DNA from: Pantanalinema sp. GBBB05
GTDB lineage: Bacteria > Cyanobacteriota > Cyanobacteriia > Leptolyngbyales > Leptolyngbyaceae
DNA length: 60,699 nucleotides
Assembly (NCBI GenBank): GCA_016743235.1
Contig: VRZD01000041.1
Span: forward strand, 1-60,699
Reading direction: 5' to 3'
Shown: piece after piece, positions 24,180 to 32,890 of the stretch
Layout of the letters: each line of letters starts with the position of its first letter
Position numbering within the stretch: the first letter of the stretch is position 1
Notes under the pieces: generated by a model
Seen by the model: only the letters and a program-made list of their open reading frames with translations
What the model was told of the DNA's origin: nothing
Database searches by the model: none
Program-made: the position numbers and the translations under genes

Positions 24180-25292
24180 ATGGTAACGCAGGACTCCGTT
24201 TATGTTCTGGGTGTTCCCGATGGAGCGATCGAGGTTTCTGTAGAAGGATTACGGAGCATCTTCAGGCAAATTGAAACCGAACTTTGTCGGAGCGAAGCCT
24301 ATGAACGGGTGCTGACAGAGTTGGAAACCATGCCCAGTGAGTTAAGCAAACAAGTTCAAGTGATGGTGCGATCGGTGGGACGCGAAGCTATTCGCCTAGT
24401 CTTTCGTAAACTGATTCGGCGCAAAGAAGCGATCGAGGTTCAGTCTGAAGAACAGCCAGCCATGAATCTATCTGCGGTCACTCACTTTACGGCAACACCA
24501 ATTGTGCCACCCCCGCCACCCCCCCAAAATCCCCACCCTGAAAGTTTGCTGATGACTGAATCTACTCATGAACCGTCCCTATCTGCCATCCACTTGGAGG
24601 CATCGTTAGCGTTAGAAGCAGCACCCCAAGCTTGCCTTGCCAACTCGCACCCCAACGGTTCTCATTCATCTCGACCAACAGCAACTAAACCTGCCCAGCC
24701 AACCAAACGCTTAAGTAAAGCAGAACAAGCCGCGCAAGCACTGTTACAGGCTCGGGAAGCTCGGTTACAGGAGTTGGGTGAGGAAATTCGGCAAATCCGG
24801 CAAGCCAAAAGCATGTCGTTGTATCAACTGCATAGCAAAACCTTAATTCCCATCCATCAACTCGAAGCTTTAGAAGCTGGACAGGTCGATCGCTTGCCAG
24901 AGGACATTTACATTCGGGGGTTCATTCGACGGTTAGGGGATGCCTTGGGTCTGAATGGAATAGAGCTATCAGAATCGATCCCCCATCTTGATCCCACCAA
25001 AGCCGTCATTCCAACTTGGTATAAACCGCGAGTCAAGTCCAAACTACCCTCAACCTATTTATTTTTGGGCTATGCCGCTTTGATGGCAGCCGGATTAGCC
25101 TGGGTTTCCCGACAAACCCTACCAACGAACTCGTCTCCAGAAACTGAACCCTTTGTTCCAGAGGTAGAAGCATCTGCCCAACCGAACCTCAGTACCAAGG
25201 TCGGAGCTAGGGATCAGCGCGAATTATCAGCTCCTACCCAAGTGGCTCCCCCAGAATCGAAGCCAGCAAAACGACAATGGGCAAGTCAGTAA
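24180..25292 (+). CDS. RodZ-like HTH-transmembrane protein
   Basis: An N-terminal region of about 100 aa (unrecognised, helical), a Pro/Ser/Thr-rich linker containing a run of six prolines, then a Cro/C1-type HTH_25 domain (LGEEIRQIRQAKSMSLYQLHSKTLI through RGFIRRLGDALGL). A single membrane segment (YLFLGYAALMAAGLAWVS) and a disordered tail follow. HTH_25 plus one TM is the plan of RodZ, which links MreB to the cell wall. The long N-terminal extension is unlike E. coli RodZ. The start is the ATG at 24180 because GGAGG lies five bases before it; earlier in-frame TTG/ATG codons at 24144-24168 lack such a site. Confidence 0.75.
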   Translation: MVTQDSVYVLGVPDGAIEVSVEGLRSIFRQIETELCRSEAYERVLTELETMPSELSKQVQVMVRSVGREAIRLVFRKLIRRKEAIEVQSEEQPAMNLSAVTHFTATPIVPPPPPPQNPHPESLLMTESTHEPSLSAIHLEASLALEAAPQACLANSHPNGSHSSRPTATKPAQPTKRLSKAEQAAQALLQAREARLQELGEEIRQIRQAKSMSLYQLHSKTLIPIHQLEALEAGQVDRLPEDIYIRGFIRRLGDALGLNGIELSESIPHLDPTKAVIPTWYKPRVKSKLPSTYLFLGYAALMAAGLAWVSRQTLPTNSSPETEPFVPEVEASAQPNLSTKVGARDQRELSAPTQVAPPESKPAKRQWASQ

Positions 25293-25358
25293 TGTGATTC
25301 CTGGATTGATCGGGGTGTACGGCGGTATAGCCCCGATCGGCTCTGTTGCATCAATCAT

Positions 25359-26579
25359 TTAAGTCTCGATCGCGGCTAAAACCGCTTTAGGAGCCAGTTG
25401 GTCTTTAAACCAAACGATCGTTGCTGGGGTATTGTCGAGCTTGATACCCGCATTGTCCAAATTCAGACGCTCTGAAATCGCCAGAATCAAATCATTGCGC
25501 CCTGCCTGCCGAACTTGAGAAAATTTTTTCTTCAGGTATTCGGGTCGCCAGTAACCGACAATTTCCAATAGTAAAACCCGACCATCAGGATGAACCAACC
25601 GAAAATCGGGAATCATTACACTGCCCGGAATTGGGATCAGATCCACTTCTCGTTCCAGTTTCCACTCCGTTTTTGCCTTTGCCCACCGTTCTACAAATCC
25701 CGCTTCTAACATGCTGTCGTAGGTTTTTCCGGGCGGGTAATGACTGACTAAGCCATTGTCAGACTCCAGGGTAAAGCGTCCCGATCGCACCGTACCTGAG
25801 TAACTATCTTTGAGTTGTAGGGTGGCAGCTAGACTCCATTTCGTCACATGGAGTAAAGCTGGCAACATCATGGCTAGTTTCAGCCCATAGTGCGTGTTCG
25901 GTTTGAACAGACTGGTTGGTCCATCGATCGTCAGCGTAAACCCATGATCGGCATCGCCTTCGATGTAGGTCATCAGTCCAAACAGCTTGAGATAGCGGAA
26001 TAACAGTTTGTACTCTCCCGGATCATTGCGGTGAGCATTCAGGATCACCTGGCTAGCACGGTAAAATACCCCTTGCACCTGAGATAAGTTGTAACGGTGG
26101 AGTAAGGCTTCTGGGCTGGGGGCGTCAAACTCGATCAGAATCTGGTTATCCGCTAAGTCAGCATAGAGTCCAGCTTGAATCTGAGTCGGTAACACTTCAC
26201 GCCCCAGTTCTTCGGTTAGGCGATCAGCTAAGGTCTGTAGAGTGGTTTGGGTCGCTTGGGGGTGAGGAGCCGTCTGAGCCGATAGCGCAAATACCCGTTG
26301 TCGCAGCATCGGTGGATCCAGAGGACTCACCGTTTCAAACGTGCTGAAAGCATCGCTACTGAGGAGATGCGCCAGTCCTCGCTTGATCCGATAATCGGTG
26401 CTTTCACCTTCCAGCTCTTGCAGCTGGCGGTTTAGTTCTCCCCGAGTTCCGCCTTTGGCGGCTTGAAATAAGGTAATTAATTCTGTGGCAATCGCTAAAT
26501 TGTCCGAGTTTAGGGGTAACCGTTTGGGAATGACGGTTTCACCACTATAGCGATGCATGAGGAGGTCACTGGGTAACAT
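25359..26579 (-). CDS. DUF790-family nuclease-like protein (Bax1-like)
   Basis: 406 aa. The N-terminal MLPSDLLMHRYSGETVIPKRL and the C-terminal PDFRLVHPDGRVLLLEIVGYWRPEYL are hallmarks of DUF790/Bax1. In archaea Bax1 is a PD-(D/E)xK-type nuclease partner of the XPB helicase. The PDF ... LEIVGYW segment would form the metal site. No XPB helicase gene is present in this window, although the two are often adjacent in cyanobacteria (from memory). A role in DNA repair is inferred from the family. The ATG at 26579 is the first Met. Confidence 0.85.
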   Translation of the reverse strand: MLPSDLLMHRYSGETVIPKRLPLNSDNLAIATELITLFQAAKGGTRGELNRQLQELEGESTDYRIKRGLAHLLSSDAFSTFETVSPLDPPMLRQRVFALSAQTAPHPQATQTTLQTLADRLTEELGREVLPTQIQAGLYADLADNQILIEFDAPSPEALLHRYNLSQVQGVFYRASQVILNAHRNDPGEYKLLFRYLKLFGLMTYIEGDADHGFTLTIDGPTSLFKPNTHYGLKLAMMLPALLHVTKWSLAATLQLKDSYSGTVRSGRFTLESDNGLVSHYPPGKTYDSMLEAGFVERWAKAKTEWKLEREVDLIPIPGSVMIPDFRLVHPDGRVLLLEIVGYWRPEYLKKKFSQVRQAGRNDLILAISERLNLDNAGIKLDNTPATIVWFKDQLAPKAVLAAIET

Positions 26580-26674
26580 GAAGCCGTAAACAATGACCAG
26601 TGAACAGTACGATCAGCCGCAGGCTGGCATTATAGGAGACTTTGGAGAAATATCACGCTCGATTGTCTTGCCAG

Positions 26675-26962
26675 CTATCGGGCTAATTCATTGGCTTTGG
26701 TTGCTAGTGCTATGTCTTTAGCGGTGATACCACCAGAGTCATGAGTGGTTAGATCGATCGTGACTCGGTTATACACGTTAAACCACTCTGGGTGATGTCC
26801 CATCGCTTCCGCGACTAACGCCACACTAGACATAAACCCAAAGGCTTCAACAAAGGAGCCAAATTGAAATTGTCGGTGCAGCTTACCCTCCTTGACACTC
26901 CAACCGGGGAGCTGGCTTAAGGCCGTATTGACTTGATCAGGGGATAGGGTGGGGGCACTCAC
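26675..26962 (-). CDS. 4a-hydroxytetrahydrobiopterin dehydratase (pterin-4a-carbinolamine dehydratase)
   Basis: 95 aa. HHPEWFNVYNRVTIDLTTHD is the PCD/DCoH signature with the two His of the active site; GWSVKEGKLHRQFQF is the usual first strand. It recycles tetrahydropterin cofactor. Cyanobacterial relatives also include the Rubisco assembly factor-like branch, but this short, complete motif fits the enzyme. The start is GTG at 26962 with AGGAAA upstream. It is a single gene on the minus strand. Confidence 0.9.
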   Translation of the reverse strand: MSAPTLSPDQVNTALSQLPGWSVKEGKLHRQFQFGSFVEAFGFMSSVALVAEAMGHHPEWFNVYNRVTIDLTTHDSGGITAKDIALATKANELAR

Positions 26963-27095
26963 GGGTAGGGTTTCCTAGAAAGTAGATAAACCGGCGGTTG
27001 GAGATGACTCAGGGCAAACCTACTGCTGAACAGATAGATTGCCAATAGCAGCATCCTACCGCCAACAGTCTCAGCAACCAGGCAAAGAACTGACT

Positions 27096-27467
27096 TTAAC
27101 TACTAGGCTTAACGTTTTCGATCGCGGTTTCAACTGAGGTTTGCAGAGAAAGAAACTGCTCTAAGCGAACCAGCTTAACCGTTTGGGTGACACGAGGATT
27201 CGTGACAATTTGTAGGGTGCCCTCAAAGGACTGAGCTTTTTTGACCAATTGTACTAATGCGCCCAAGCCAGAACTGTCCACAAAGTCGATTTTGGACAGA
27301 TCCAGAATGATATGCTTGGGACCCTCTTCAACACACTTAGTCAATACCTTCCGAAAGGTAGGCTCTGAGAAGGCATCCAATAGACCTGTGAGGCGAAATA
27401 ACTGGTAGTTATCCCTAACTTCTCGCGTGCCTCTTAAGCTGACAGTCAGGGTTAGTGGCTCAGGAAT
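27096..27467 (-). CDS. STAS-domain anti-sigma-factor antagonist, apparently with an AUU start codon
   Basis: SpoIIAA-like protein. IDFVDSSGLGALVQLV contains the phosphorylatable Ser, and PKHIILDLSKIDF is the strand before it. A TTG at 27380 would truncate the STAS fold. The frame continues upstream through PEPLTLTVSLRGTREVRDNY and QLFRLTGLL, which belongs to the family N-terminus. The only codon after the in-frame TAG that is placed by a ribosome site is ATT at 27467: a perfect AGGAGG lies five bases upstream. No ATG, GTG or TTG exists in that stretch. It probably works in a partner-switching pathway controlling a sigma factor or a kinase. It is co-directional with carA, 146 bp downstream of it. 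Confidence 0.85.
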   Translation of the reverse strand: MPEPLTLTVSLRGTREVRDNYQLFRLTGLLDAFSEPTFRKVLTKCVEEGPKHIILDLSKIDFVDSSGLGALVQLVKKAQSFEGTLQIVTNPRVTQTVKLVRLEQFLSLQTSVETAIENVKPSS

Positions 27468-27613
27468 AGAACCCTCCTAGATTCGTAGTCCTCAATTCGA
27501 CGCTTCAGTATACACCCTCATGGGTGCATTTTTCACATTAAACCAACGCTAATGGGTTAACGTTGAAGCTCCAATATCATAACGAATAGTGGGAAAATGT
27601 GGAAACTTTGAAG

Positions 27614-28768
27614 CTATGCCTTAGTTTGTCGATGTTGGTGCATCGCTTGGATAAATTGCTCAAACAAGTAGTCCGCATCATGGGGACCAGGGCTAGCTTC
27701 GGGGTGATACTGGACAGAGAACAATGGCAGCGATTTATGCCGCAAGCCAGCCACAGTACGATCGTTTAGGTTCAAGTGCGTAATTTCGACATCAACATTG
27801 GCTAAGGATTCAGCGGTAATAGCAAATCCGTGATTCTGGCTGGTGATTTCTACTTGTTGACTCAGACCACAGGGTTGATTGAGCCCCCGATGACCAAATT
27901 TCAGCTTGAACGTTTCTCCCCCTAAAGACAACCCGAGAATCTGATGCCCCATACAAATCCCAAACATCGGTTTTTGGGCTTCTAGTAAAGCTTTAGTTGT
28001 GGTAATCCCTTCTTTGACCGTTGCTGGATCACCCGGACCATTTGACAGAAAGATGCCATCTGGGTTGTATTGCAAAATTTCATCAGCAGGGGTGTTGGCA
28101 GGGACGACAATCACGCGGCAACCATAGCTGGCAAGTCGGCGTAAGATATTCCGTTTAATGCCGAAGTCGATCGCTACTACCGTGAATGGCTCACCATCTG
28201 CCGTAGTCACTGCTGAACCATATTGCCAGTCAGGGTCAGTTGTATCTGACCATTCATACACCGTTGAAGTAGTCACTTCCCGGACTAAATTTAGCCCTGC
28301 CATGCTGGGAGCTTGCTGAACGTGCAGGAGCAATTCCATTGGATCTAGAATCTCAGTGGAAATGGCGCCATTCATGGCTCCAACCGATCGCAGTTTCCGG
28401 GTTAAAGCGCGGGTATCAATCCCATAAATGGCAAGAATATTATGCTGTTTTAAGTAGTCGGGAAGGGATTGGGTTGAGCGCCAATTACTGGGCTTTGGAC
28501 AAATATTGCGGGCGATCGTGCCTTTAATTTGGGGCTGGCTCGATTCTTCATCGTCCGAATTAACCCCCGTATTACCCAATTCTGGATAAGTAAATGTGAC
28601 GATTTGCCCCCGATAGCTCGGATCGGTCAACACCTCCTGATAACCTGTCATCCCGGTATTGAACACCACTTCGCCGAGCGCAGTTCCCGTCGCCCCAAAC
28701 GACCAGCCCTGATAGGAACTACCATCCGCTAAAACTAAAAGAGCTGGTTGAGCATTAGAGAGAGCCAT
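27614..28768 (-). CDS. carA: Carbamoyl-phosphate synthase small subunit
   Basis: Glutaminase subunit that feeds ammonia to CarB for arginine and pyrimidine synthesis. The N-terminal small-subunit domain has EVVFNTGMTGYQEVLTDPSY. The class I amidotransferase domain has the nucleophile in FGICMGHQILGL and the His-Glu pair in YHPEASPGPHD. The length of 384 aa is standard. The frame opens with TTG at 28783; the ATG at 28768 has an AAAGGTGG box and is preferred. carB is not in this window, as is common in cyanobacteria. Confidence 0.96.
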   Translation of the reverse strand: MALSNAQPALLVLADGSSYQGWSFGATGTALGEVVFNTGMTGYQEVLTDPSYRGQIVTFTYPELGNTGVNSDDEESSQPQIKGTIARNICPKPSNWRSTQSLPDYLKQHNILAIYGIDTRALTRKLRSVGAMNGAISTEILDPMELLLHVQQAPSMAGLNLVREVTTSTVYEWSDTTDPDWQYGSAVTTADGEPFTVVAIDFGIKRNILRRLASYGCRVIVVPANTPADEILQYNPDGIFLSNGPGDPATVKEGITTTKALLEAQKPMFGICMGHQILGLSLGGETFKLKFGHRGLNQPCGLSQQVEITSQNHGFAITAESLANVDVEITHLNLNDRTVAGLRHKSLPLFSVQYHPEASPGPHDADYLFEQFIQAMHQHRQTKA

Positions 28769-28967
28769 AACCACCTTTGTCAAGACACAAACCCATCGAT
28801 TATGACATGCAGGATTACTCGCAAAGCGTCAGATGTAAACCTTTTGCAAGAGTTGATGAAATTTTGCTCACATTCAGTTAGTGACCCACCGAAGTGCGGA
28901 ATCCTAATAAAACAACCTGAATTCATGCTTAACTGATCTGCGCTCATCAGTTCCCCGCCATTGCCCT

Positions 28968-29831
28968 ATGTTTAAGCCTCCTCACTCCGGTGTTGCTCTA
29001 CTGTTTTTGTCCGGTATGCTGCTCAGCGGGACGATCGCTTGCAGCCAGTCCAATTCTTCATCTACCTCAACAACCGCAGTTCAGCCAGTTGTGGCTAGTT
29101 CTCCCGCGTCTGCGGTTGCCAGTCCATCTCCGATTGCGGCTGTCCCGAGCACCACAGCACCTGCCCACGACCCTTATCGGATGGCACTGGATAAAGCGGA
29201 AAGTGCCGTGAATATTAGTCAAGCCGCTCAGTCTAAAGACGACTGGACTCTAGTAGTCGATCGCTGGCAAAAAGCCGTTGATTTGATCCAAACTGTGCCA
29301 GCCTCTAGTCCCTACCGCGCGATGGCAAAGACGAAATTAGCTGAGTATCAACGGAACCTAAAGTATGCCAAACAGCGCGTGGCAAAAGCAGGTTCAGGAG
29401 CGATCGCTTTCAATCCCGGTTTACCCAACATGGAAGTCCGCAGCGTTCCTTCTGCGGGGGCAGGACGCGCCTTTCAAGTTCCGATTAAACGGCGGGCAGG
29501 GGGAACTCCAGTGATTGATGTTACCTTTAATGGTTCCAAAACCTACGAAATGATTGTAGATACTGGAGCCAGCGCCACAGTGATTACTGACACGATGGCA
29601 TCAGAGCTAGGCGTGAAAGTGATTGGTTCGGCTAAGTTCAGTACGGCAAATGGGGTAGCCGAAGTCCCCTTGGGGTATGTCGATTCGATTAATGTTGGCG
29701 GAGCCACCATCAAAGACGTCGTTGTGTCAATCAACTCTACTCTAGGTGATGTCGGACTACTGGGACACGACTTCTTCGGGGATTTTGATGTCACCGTCAG
29801 AGAAGAAGTCGTGGAGTTTAGAAAGCGCTAA
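28968..29831 (+). CDS. Lipoprotein with retropepsin-like aspartic protease domain
   Basis: The N-terminus is a lipoprotein signal peptide with lipobox GTIAC (Cys about residue 25), then a Ser/Thr/Ala-rich linker and a helical region (about 70-140). The C-terminal half is a single retropepsin-type domain: catalytic MIVDTGASATVIT, flap region, and GLLGHDFFGDF as the psi-loop. Such enzymes act as homodimers with one DTGA per subunit. It would sit on the outer face of the inner membrane or in the outer membrane. The substrate is unknown. The gene overlaps the convergent trpD stop by 4 bp. Confidence 0.88.
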   Translation: MFKPPHSGVALLFLSGMLLSGTIACSQSNSSSTSTTAVQPVVASSPASAVASPSPIAAVPSTTAPAHDPYRMALDKAESAVNISQAAQSKDDWTLVVDRWQKAVDLIQTVPASSPYRAMAKTKLAEYQRNLKYAKQRVAKAGSGAIAFNPGLPNMEVRSVPSAGAGRAFQVPIKRRAGGTPVIDVTFNGSKTYEMIVDTGASATVITDTMASELGVKVIGSAKFSTANGVAEVPLGYVDSINVGGATIKDVVVSINSTLGDVGLLGHDFFGDFDVTVREEVVEFRKR

Positions 29832-30952
29832 CCCAAAAACTTGACTAACTGTTCGAGTTTGTCCCAAGCAGCTCCACTCTTGAGGATAGCCTGAGCTTGA
29901 GCCAAGCCAGTCTGATACGCGTCGTCTGACGCGGCGATCGCTTCACCCACTTGAAGAGCCAACGCCGCATTCAATGCCACAACATCCCGTTGAGCCGGAG
30001 TCCCTCCTCCCTGTAAAACCGCTTTGAGAATCTCAGCATTTTGCTGCACATCACCGCCGGCGATTTCACTGAGTGGGGCTAAGGTAATTCCTAAATCGGC
30101 TGGGTTAAGGCTGGTGACATGCACCCGTTGGTCTGCCAACACCGCTAGATCAGTGAGATCACCCAAGCCTGCTTCATCCAATCGTTCTCGTCCATGCACC
30201 ACGATCGCTCGCCGAGTCCCTAACAGATGCAATGCCTGAGCCACCGTTTCAATCAGTTGGCGATCAAACACCCCGATAACTTGTCCGGTCGGACGTAGAG
30301 GATTCACTAACGGTCCAATCAGGTTAAACACAGTGCGTACCTTCAATATGCGGCGCAGCGGAGCCACGCTCTTCATGGCGGGATGCCAACCGGGGGCAAA
30401 CAAAAAGGTAATGCCCACTTCCTCTACGGCTGCCTGAATTTTTTCTGGTGCCGCATCCAGTTTGATCCCCAATGCTTCCAGCACATCAGCGGAACCCACT
30501 CGACTAGATGCCGATCGATTGCCATGTTTTGCCACTCGGACGCCGGCCGCTGCCGCCACAAACGCTACAGCCGTCGAAATATTAAAGGTGCCTGCTCCAT
30601 CCCCCCCCGTTCCACAGGTATCGATTAGAGGTTGAGTCGCCAGTCCATCCATCGTTTCAGAAGCCACTGCTTGAGATTGGAGAACTTGCGCCATCCCTGC
30701 CAGTTCTGAGGCCGAAACCCCCTTCGCCTGGATCGCCGCTAGAATCGCTCCAGAAAGGACGGGAGAAATACTTTCTGCTAACCAACCCTGCATCAAGTCA
30801 GCGGCTTGTTCAGAGGTCAGCGACTGGCGATCGAGCAACTGCTGCAACAAGCTAGACCAAATTGGCGAATCATCAGGCTTGGGAGTAGTGATAGCGGGAT
30901 GAGGATTGGTGAGACTTTGCACAGGATCACCTACGGTTGATAACGAGCTCAT
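29828..30952 (-). CDS. trpD: Anthranilate phosphoribosyltransferase
   Basis: Second step of tryptophan synthesis. DTCGTGGDGAGTFNIST is the PRPP-binding signature, KHGNRSASSRVGSADVLEALG the anthranilate site, and RTVFNLIGPLVNP is also diagnostic. An N-terminal extension of about 30 residues precedes the usual start. The frame opens with GTG at 30991; the ATG at 30952 (MSSLSTV) is more plausible, although neither has a clear Shine-Dalgarno. It is divergent from coaX and convergent with the aspartic protease gene. Confidence 0.95.
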   Translation of the reverse strand: MSSLSTVGDPVQSLTNPHPAITTPKPDDSPIWSSLLQQLLDRQSLTSEQAADLMQGWLAESISPVLSGAILAAIQAKGVSASELAGMAQVLQSQAVASETMDGLATQPLIDTCGTGGDGAGTFNISTAVAFVAAAAGVRVAKHGNRSASSRVGSADVLEALGIKLDAAPEKIQAAVEEVGITFLFAPGWHPAMKSVAPLRRILKVRTVFNLIGPLVNPLRPTGQVIGVFDRQLIETVAQALHLLGTRRAIVVHGRERLDEAGLGDLTDLAVLADQRVHVTSLNPADLGITLAPLSEIAGGDVQQNAEILKAVLQGGGTPAQRDVVALNAALALQVGEAIAASDDAYQTGLAQAQAILKSGAAWDKLEQLVKFLG

Positions 30953-31035
30953 GGCTGGATAACTAATAGCTAACAGCGTACTATACTGCACTTCTAAATC
31001 ACTTCAAAACGCTGATTTCTCCATAGTTGCTCCCC

Positions 31036-31803
31036 ATGCATCCTTCCCCTTGGCTAGCATTAATGATTGGCAACTCTCGCTTACATTGGGCACAGTTCGC
31101 CGATCGCACTCTCCTCCAAACCTGGGATACGCCTCACCTAACCACGATCTCCGATCTCCACCCTCCGATCACCCATGCCACTCCCCCACCTGTCCCGTTT
31201 TCTTCTCTACCTAGTCCCTCAGACCTCTGGATTGCCTCTGTTGTCCCTCAGCAAACCCAACTCTGGCAGAACTATCCGGAGGTTCGACTGATCACGCTAG
31301 ATCACCTCCCTCTGTTAGGGATGTATCCCACCTTCGGCATCGATCGCGCACTCGCCGCTTGGGGTGCGATCGTCACCTTTGGTAGCCCAGTGCTGGTCAT
31401 TGACGCGGGTACAGCCTTAACCTTAACCGGCACAGATGCCCAGCACCGACTGATCGGTGGAGCAATTCTGCCAGGACTGCGGTTACAATTTCAGAGTCTG
31501 GAGCAATCAACGGCAGCTTTACCATTAGTCGATTGGCAAGAACCTGTGGGTTTACCCTCTCGATGGGCAATGAACACTCCAGACGCCATCGCCAGTGGCA
31601 TTTTACATACTGTATTGGCAGGCTTACGGGATTTTGTTAATATGTGGTGGGAAAAATTTCCGGCTAGTGCTGTGGTTATGACTGGAGGAGATAGCGAGCT
31701 ACTCCACCACTGCCTCATCACCCAAACCCCAGATTGGGCAGCGCACTTAACCGTTGAGCCGAATTTAATTTTTTGGGGAATGCGAGCAGTGCGACTAGGC
31801 TAA
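31036..31803 (+). CDS. coaX: Type III pantothenate kinase
   Basis: First step of CoA synthesis in organisms lacking CoaA. The phosphate-1 loop is LALMIGNSRLHWAQF (Asn in place of the common Asp in DxGNT, as in other cyanobacteria). GIDRALAAWGA and VIDAGTALTLTG are the other ASKHA motifs. GGAILPGLRLQFQSL and MTGGDSELL follow. The TTG at 31027 is replaced by the ATG at 31036 as start. The 3' end overlaps the convergent Nudix gene by 9 bp. Confidence 0.88.
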   Translation: MHPSPWLALMIGNSRLHWAQFADRTLLQTWDTPHLTTISDLHPPITHATPPPVPFSSLPSPSDLWIASVVPQQTQLWQNYPEVRLITLDHLPLLGMYPTFGIDRALAAWGAIVTFGSPVLVIDAGTALTLTGTDAQHRLIGGAILPGLRLQFQSLEQSTAALPLVDWQEPVGLPSRWAMNTPDAIASGILHTVLAGLRDFVNMWWEKFPASAVVMTGGDSELLHHCLITQTPDWAAHLTVEPNLIFWGMRAVRLG

Positions 31804-32250
31804 GGTGGTCAAGCCATCAAAATAATCCTGTAACTGCTGATCGTGGTCATGGGACAGTGTTCCGATCGGCAACATACTTGGGGAAAATGCCTGAACGTCC
31901 GTCACTTCCATCTCGTCTTTAACCCGCATAATCCCTTGAGCTTCCACTTCTACCACCACACAGATAGAGTGAATCCGGCGATCGCGTTCTGGAGAGGAAT
32001 AGATGCCCACTAAACGACGAATTTTAGAGACTTCTAAGCCAGTTTCTTCCTCCAACTCTCGCTGAATCGTGGTAGCAATATCTTCTCCCCAATTCACCAT
32101 CCCACCTGGCAACCCCCACTTACCATTATCCCGTCGTTGAATCAGGACAATCCGACCATCGGGCAAGATCGGAATAATACTGGTTCCCGTCACCGGATGG
32201 CGAAACAGGATACCCAAGACAGTTTGTGCAAAATGCCACAACCGACGCAT
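31795..32250 (-). CDS. Nudix hydrolase
   Basis: The Nudix box is complete: GGMVNWGEDIATTIQRELEEETGL, described by G-x5-E-x7-REUxEExGU with E/E metal ligands. The preceding strand is VLIQRRDNGKWGLPGG. It cleaves nucleoside diphosphates linked to another moiety; the substrate is unknown. The length of 151 aa is typical. The ATG at 32250 is the first Met. It overlaps the coaX stop by 9 bp. Confidence 0.92.
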   Translation of the reverse strand: MRRLWHFAQTVLGILFRHPVTGTSIIPILPDGRIVLIQRRDNGKWGLPGGMVNWGEDIATTIQRELEEETGLEVSKIRRLVGIYSSPERDRRIHSICVVVEVEAQGIMRVKDEMEVTDVQAFSPSMLPIGTLSHDHDQQLQDYFDGLTTLA

Positions 32251-32301
32251 AGGCTAGAGGTCTACCACAAAAACCAAACAACATGGTACTAATACAAAGC
32301 T

Positions 32302-32371
32302 CAGTTGCATGATCTCTTCTTGAAGTGTCATTTAAATGAGGTAATGCAACTAAGTATCCATCATGCAACTG
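32302..32371. repeat. Nested palindromes between Nudix and PrxQ genes
   Basis: CAGTTGCATGAT (32302-32313) and ATCATGCAACTG (32360-32371) are a perfect 12-bp inverted repeat. Inside lies the 12-bp palindrome TCATTTAAATGA (32328-32339) and a third ATGCAAC copy. The region is upstream of the Nudix gene and downstream of prxQ. It may be an operator for a dimeric regulator or a cruciform. Confidence 0.45.
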
Positions 32372-32427
32372 TTGATGCCATCTCAACAAGGTAGATACAC
32401 GGTGATATGAGCCACCGATCGCTCAAT

Positions 32428-32886
32428 TCAAGCAAGTTCCGCCAACACCTCTTCCGCATGGGATTCGGGTTTCACCTTTTTGTATACTTTTTCGATCCTA
32501 CCATCTGAATCAATGATGAAGGTGGTCCGAGTAATGCCCATGTATTCCTTACCCATAAACTTTTTCAAGCCATAGCACCCATAAGTTGTTGCCACCTGCC
32601 CTTCAGCATCAGACAACAGCGGAAATGGTAACTGAAACTTGTTAGTAAACTTCTCATGGGATTTGGCATCATCCGTACTAATTCCCAAAATTACAATGCC
32701 TTGAGCTTGAAACTGGGCATAGGCATCTCGAAACCCACAGGCTTCTTTAGTACAACCAGGGGTGTTGTCACGAGGGTAGAAGTAAAGTATGACTCGCTGT
32801 CCCTTCAAGTCGGATAAGCGCACCAGATTGCCTTTACCATCCGGCAAACTAAAATCCGGCGCTGGATCACCAGGATTAAGCACCAT
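32428..32886 (-). CDS. bcp: Thioredoxin-dependent peroxiredoxin of the BCP/PrxQ type
   Basis: Reduces hydrogen and alkyl peroxides. Peroxidatic Cys45 and resolving Cys50 are in DNTPGCTKEACGFRD, the atypical two-Cys arrangement. APDFSLPDGKGNLVRLSDLKG and RTTFIIDSDGRIEKVY are conserved. The length of 152 aa is usual. It starts 4 bp after the hisB stop, so the two are almost certainly co-transcribed. In cyanobacteria PrxQ enzymes protect photosynthetic membranes (family knowledge). Confidence 0.94.
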   Translation of the reverse strand: MVLNPGDPAPDFSLPDGKGNLVRLSDLKGQRVILYFYPRDNTPGCTKEACGFRDAYAQFQAQGIVILGISTDDAKSHEKFTNKFQLPFPLLSDAEGQVATTYGCYGLKKFMGKEYMGITRTTFIIDSDGRIEKVYKKVKPESHAEEVLAELA

Positions 32887-32890
32887 ACGG

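Noticed and set aside
28748..28936. 62-aa ORF between carA and the aspartic protease gene
   Set aside because: It overlaps the carA start and lacks recognisable composition. The region is better explained as promoters.
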